Assembly (NCBI RefSeq): GCF_022682495.2
Contig: NW_026527566.1
Location: 405,554 to 469,553, forward strand
Length of the DNA: 64,000 bases
Direction of reading: 5' to 3'
Source of the DNA: Desmodus rotundus
Taxonomy: Eukaryota > Chordata > Mammalia > Chiroptera > Phyllostomidae
In this document: one piece after another, positions 61,650-64,000 of the stretch
Layout: the number at the start of each line of letters is the position of its first letter
Numbering within the stretch: position 1 is the first letter of the stretch
Program-made: the position numbers and the translations under genes
The notes under the pieces: model-generated
Seen by the model: only the letters and a program-made list of their open reading frames with translations
Database searches by the model: none
Told to the model about the DNA's origin: nothing

Positions 61650-61705
61650 CCCCCTTTTCTTCCATCCGTAAAGGGGTCCCCCTTTACGGATGGAAGAACA
61701 GGGGG
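61650..61705. repeat. Palindrome with left-arm mismatch (M65)
   Basis: The left arm reads cccccttttcttcc where other copies have ccccctgttcttcc, so one pair is broken. The right arm keeps the matching base. M4 (3591-3617) carries the same left-arm change but has no right arm. Confidence 0.9.
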
Positions 61706-62623
61706 GAGGCCCCCAGGAGATGGCTTTTGTCCGAGACGCGGCTGGGAGGTTTGGGGCCAAGAGGCGGGGGCCGCGCAGGCGCAAGCAGGCCCCACCCCAA
61801 GAGCATCCCTCCGGGCAACGTGCCCCCCCCTTGAGATATCAGGCCAGGTCCACAGGGTCCCTGGGCTGGTGTCAGAGTTAACGGAGGCCCTCCCTGCCAC
61901 CCAGAGGACCGCGCGTTTTCCCGTGGACCACACTTCCCAGCAGCTCTCCCACCCCCGCAGAGGCAGAGTGCCAGGAAAGAACTAGGGACCTGGTGCCTGG
62001 AAGAGGGGCCAGCCACGGTTCCGCGCCAGGTGGAGCGGTTCCCGGGCGGGCGGGCGGGACCCTCGACCAAGGACCGGTTCTCCCTTGGGGAGTCTGGCCT
62101 GTGCCCCGCCTGGGAGGCCAAGAGCCTTGCTTCTCCTTTAAAGCCCCCACCCTGCCACAAGGCGGCAGACTTGGACCCAGCCACTTCAACCCTCCAGTCT
62201 CTGCGGAACCACCCAAAAATGGAGTGTGACCGCTGCGGCCTCAGTCCCCCAGAGCTCGAACCCCCACCTCTGTGAGGGAATCGGCGACCTCCTGTCCTTG
62301 GCGTCCGCAAAAGGCATTCACCTGCGGTGAACCTGGGCCTCGGGCGAACACGGTCAGGCCCCATGGTAGGAGCCCGGGGAGGCAATGGCAGCCTCTGCGG
62401 CCAGGCCTCGGACTCTCCCCGGGGCTCTCTCGGGTCCCAGGCGCCCTCTCTCGCCCGGGGAGTGCCCACACCGTCCCCTGACTCCCGCAGGACGCCTGCA
62501 TCCCGCCATAAGCGGCCCACCTCGTCCATGGAGCTGGGACACATGGGGCCGGGCTGCGAGCAACTGGCCTATGTGGCTGCAAACCCGCAGAACCCTCCGT
62601 CCCGTCCCCACCACTGCGAAGAT

Positions 62624-62679
62624 CCCCCTGTTCTTCCATCCGTAAAGGGGTTCCCCTTTACGGATGGAAGAACAGGGGG
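62624..62679. repeat. Palindrome with TT centre (M66)
   Basis: Reads aaaggggttcccctttacgg: arms intact, centre TT, one substitution from TC. The homologous copy in M54 (51139-51194) is TC, so the change is recent within this lineage. Confidence 0.9.
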
Positions 62680-63795
62680 GAGGCCCCCAGGAGATGGCTT
62701 TTGTCCGAGACGCGGCTGGGAGGTTTGGGGCCAAGAGGCGGGGCCGCGCAGGCGCAAGCAGGCCCCACCCCAAGAGCATCCCTCCGGGCAACGTGCCCCC
62801 CCCTTGAGATATCAGGCCAGGTCCACAGGGTCCCTGGGCTGGTGTCAGTGTTAACGGAGGCCCTCCCTGCCACCCACAGGACCGCGCGTTTTCCCGTGGA
62901 CCACACTTCCCAGCAGCTCTCCCACCCCCGCAGAGGCAGAGTGCCAGGAAAGAACTAGGGACCTGGTGCCTGGAAGAGGGGCCGGCCACGGTTCCGCGCC
63001 AGGTGGAGCGGTTCCGGGCGGGCGGGCGGGACCCTCGACCAAGGACCGGTTCTCCCTTGGGGAGTCTGGCCTGTGCCCCGCCTGGGAGGCCAAGAGCCTT
63101 GCTTCGCCTGCAAAGCCCCCACCCTGCCACAAGGCGGCAGACTTGGACCCAGCCGCTTCAACCCTCCAGTCTCTGAGGAACCACCCAAAAATGGAGTGTG
63201 ACCGCTGCGACCTCAGTCCCCCAGAGCCCGAACCCCCACCTCTGTGAGGGAATCGGCGACCTCCTGTCCTTGGCGTCCGCAAAAGGCATTCACCTGCGGT
63301 GAACCTGGGCCTCGGGCGAACACGGCCAGGCCCCATGGTAGGAGCCCGGGGAGGCAATGGCAGCCTCTGCGGCCAGGCCTCGGACTCTCCCCGGGGCTCT
63401 CTCGGGGCACGGGCACCCTCTCTCGCCTAGAGAGTGCCCACGCCGTGCCTTGAGCCCCGCGAGACACCTGCTTCCCGTGATAAGAGGCCCCCTGCCTCCG
63501 TGGAGCTTGGAACTCTGGGGCCGGGCTGCGGGTCCCTGGGCTAAGTGGCTGGAAGCGCGCAGACCCCTCCGTCCCGACCGCCCAACTGCGAAGGACAGGG
63601 GGGAGGCCCCCAGGAGATGGCTTTGTTCAGAGCCACGGCTGGCCGGTTTCGGGCCAAGACGCGGGACCCGGCAGGCTCAGGACAGGCAGCCCCAGCACAA
63701 GCCTCCCTCGGGGCAACGGGCCCCACCCTGGACATATCAGGCCTGCTTCACAGGGTCCCTGGGGTCGTGTCCGTGGAACTGGAAGCTCTCCCCGC

Positions 63796-64000
63796 CACCC
63801 AGAGGTCCGTTCCTTTTCCCGTGGACCACACTTGCCAGCCCGTCTTACACCCCGCCAGAGGCAGAGTGCCAGGGAAGAGCTAGGGACCCGGGGCCTCGAT
63901 GAGGGGCGGGCCAGGGTTCCACGCCTGGTGGGCAGGGGCCCGGGCGGGCCGGACCCACGCCCAGGGACCCCGTCTCCAGGGGGGACTCGGGCCTGAGACC
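63796..64000. repeat. Partial monomer M68 (Bb left half), cut by window end
   Basis: Starts at the junction cacccagaggtccgttcc and runs 205 bases into a Bb left half, recognised by cgtcttacacccc and the accccgtctccagg stretch. The array therefore continues past the right edge. Confidence 0.95.

Larger units (their letters stand above)
55220..63795. repeat. Right-hand mosaic block X (M59-M67)
   Basis: Starts: M59 55220 (A1/N3), M60 56144 (Bb/H), M61 57091 (Bc/F), M62 58061 (A1/F, GA centre), M63 59033 (A1/N3), M64 59957 (Ba/F), M65 60927 (Bc/F), M66 61898 (A1/F, TT centre), M67 62871 (A1/N1). M66 has one extra C before the G-run (gttcccggg near 62039), giving 973 bp, the longest monomer here. 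Confidence 0.82.
1..64000. repeat. GC-rich macrosatellite array, 67 complete monomers plus one partial
   Basis: The landmark tccgcaaaagg recurs 67 times with spacings of only 922-974 bp, and the junction cacccagagg (or a one-base variant) recurs just before each left half. No interspersed element, microsatellite or unique sequence interrupts the array. Base 1 is exactly a junction; the last monomer (M68, from 63796) is cut by the window end. Monomers of one class look almost identical over hundreds of bases, whereas the A and B left halves are clearly diverged. Such nested homogeneity is typical of satellites evolving by unequal exchange and gene conversion. Composition (about 68-77% G+C in sampled lines) rules out alpha-type AT-rich satellite. 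Family and species are not recognised. Confidence 0.97.

Noticed and set aside
1..64000. CRISPR array or bacterial operon
   Set aside because: The repeating unit is about 950 bp with no short repeat/unique spacer pattern, no cas-like genes and no bacterial gene organisation.
1..64000. rDNA, 5S, snRNA or tRNA tandem cluster
   Set aside because: No rRNA, snRNA or tRNA core sequence, no Pol III box A/B pair with a T-terminator, and unit lengths do not match the known clusters.

Overview
This 64 kb window is one uninterrupted GC-rich tandem array (roughly 70% G+C by eye, rich in CpG). It holds 67 complete monomers plus one partial monomer, M1 to M68, each 924-973 bp long. Base 1 falls on the junction I use as monomer start (cacccagagg). 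I see no credible protein gene, RNA gene, CRISPR array or inserted transposon. The organism is not identifiable from sequence alone. The form (a kilobase-scale, CpG-rich unit in nested higher-order repeats) is that of a vertebrate, most likely mammalian, macrosatellite. I do not recognise the family.

Each monomer joins a left half and a right half. Left halves fall into two diverged families: A (subtypes A1, A2) and B (subtypes Ba, Bb, Bc). Right halves are sorted by a palindrome. F carries a 56-bp palindrome (two 27-bp arms around a 2-base centre; 34 monomers). H has lost the right arm, 22 bp shorter (12 monomers). N lacks both arms, about 49 bp shorter (21 monomers, subtypes N1, N2, N3). 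N right halves occur only on A monomers and H only on B monomers. These states explain the monomer lengths: about 970-972, 947-948 and 924-925.

Layout. 1-3815 is a divergent tetramer (M1-M4). 3816-26516 is built on a pentamer A1F-A1N1-BbH-A2N2-BaF of about 4738 bp; in 13294-21778 an internal BbH-A2N (about 1873 bp) dimer is present three times instead of once. 26517-39876 holds two copies of a heptamer (about 6680 bp), which is the pentamer preceded by A1F-BcF. 39877-47572 is a third heptamer that breaks down after five monomers. 47573-64000 is a looser mosaic with repeat offsets near 7647, 5707 and 11484 bp; M62-M65 resemble M1-M4 at an offset of 58060 bp.

Possible functional sequence is limited to motifs repeated once per monomer: a four-run G-quadruplex motif, a GC-box plus NRF1-like pair present in F and H but missing from N right halves, and a splice donor/acceptor-like pair in B monomers. 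The main interest is the palindrome: it exists in both centre orientations (GA and TC), in half-deleted and fully deleted states, and recombinant monomers switch lineage at or next to it.
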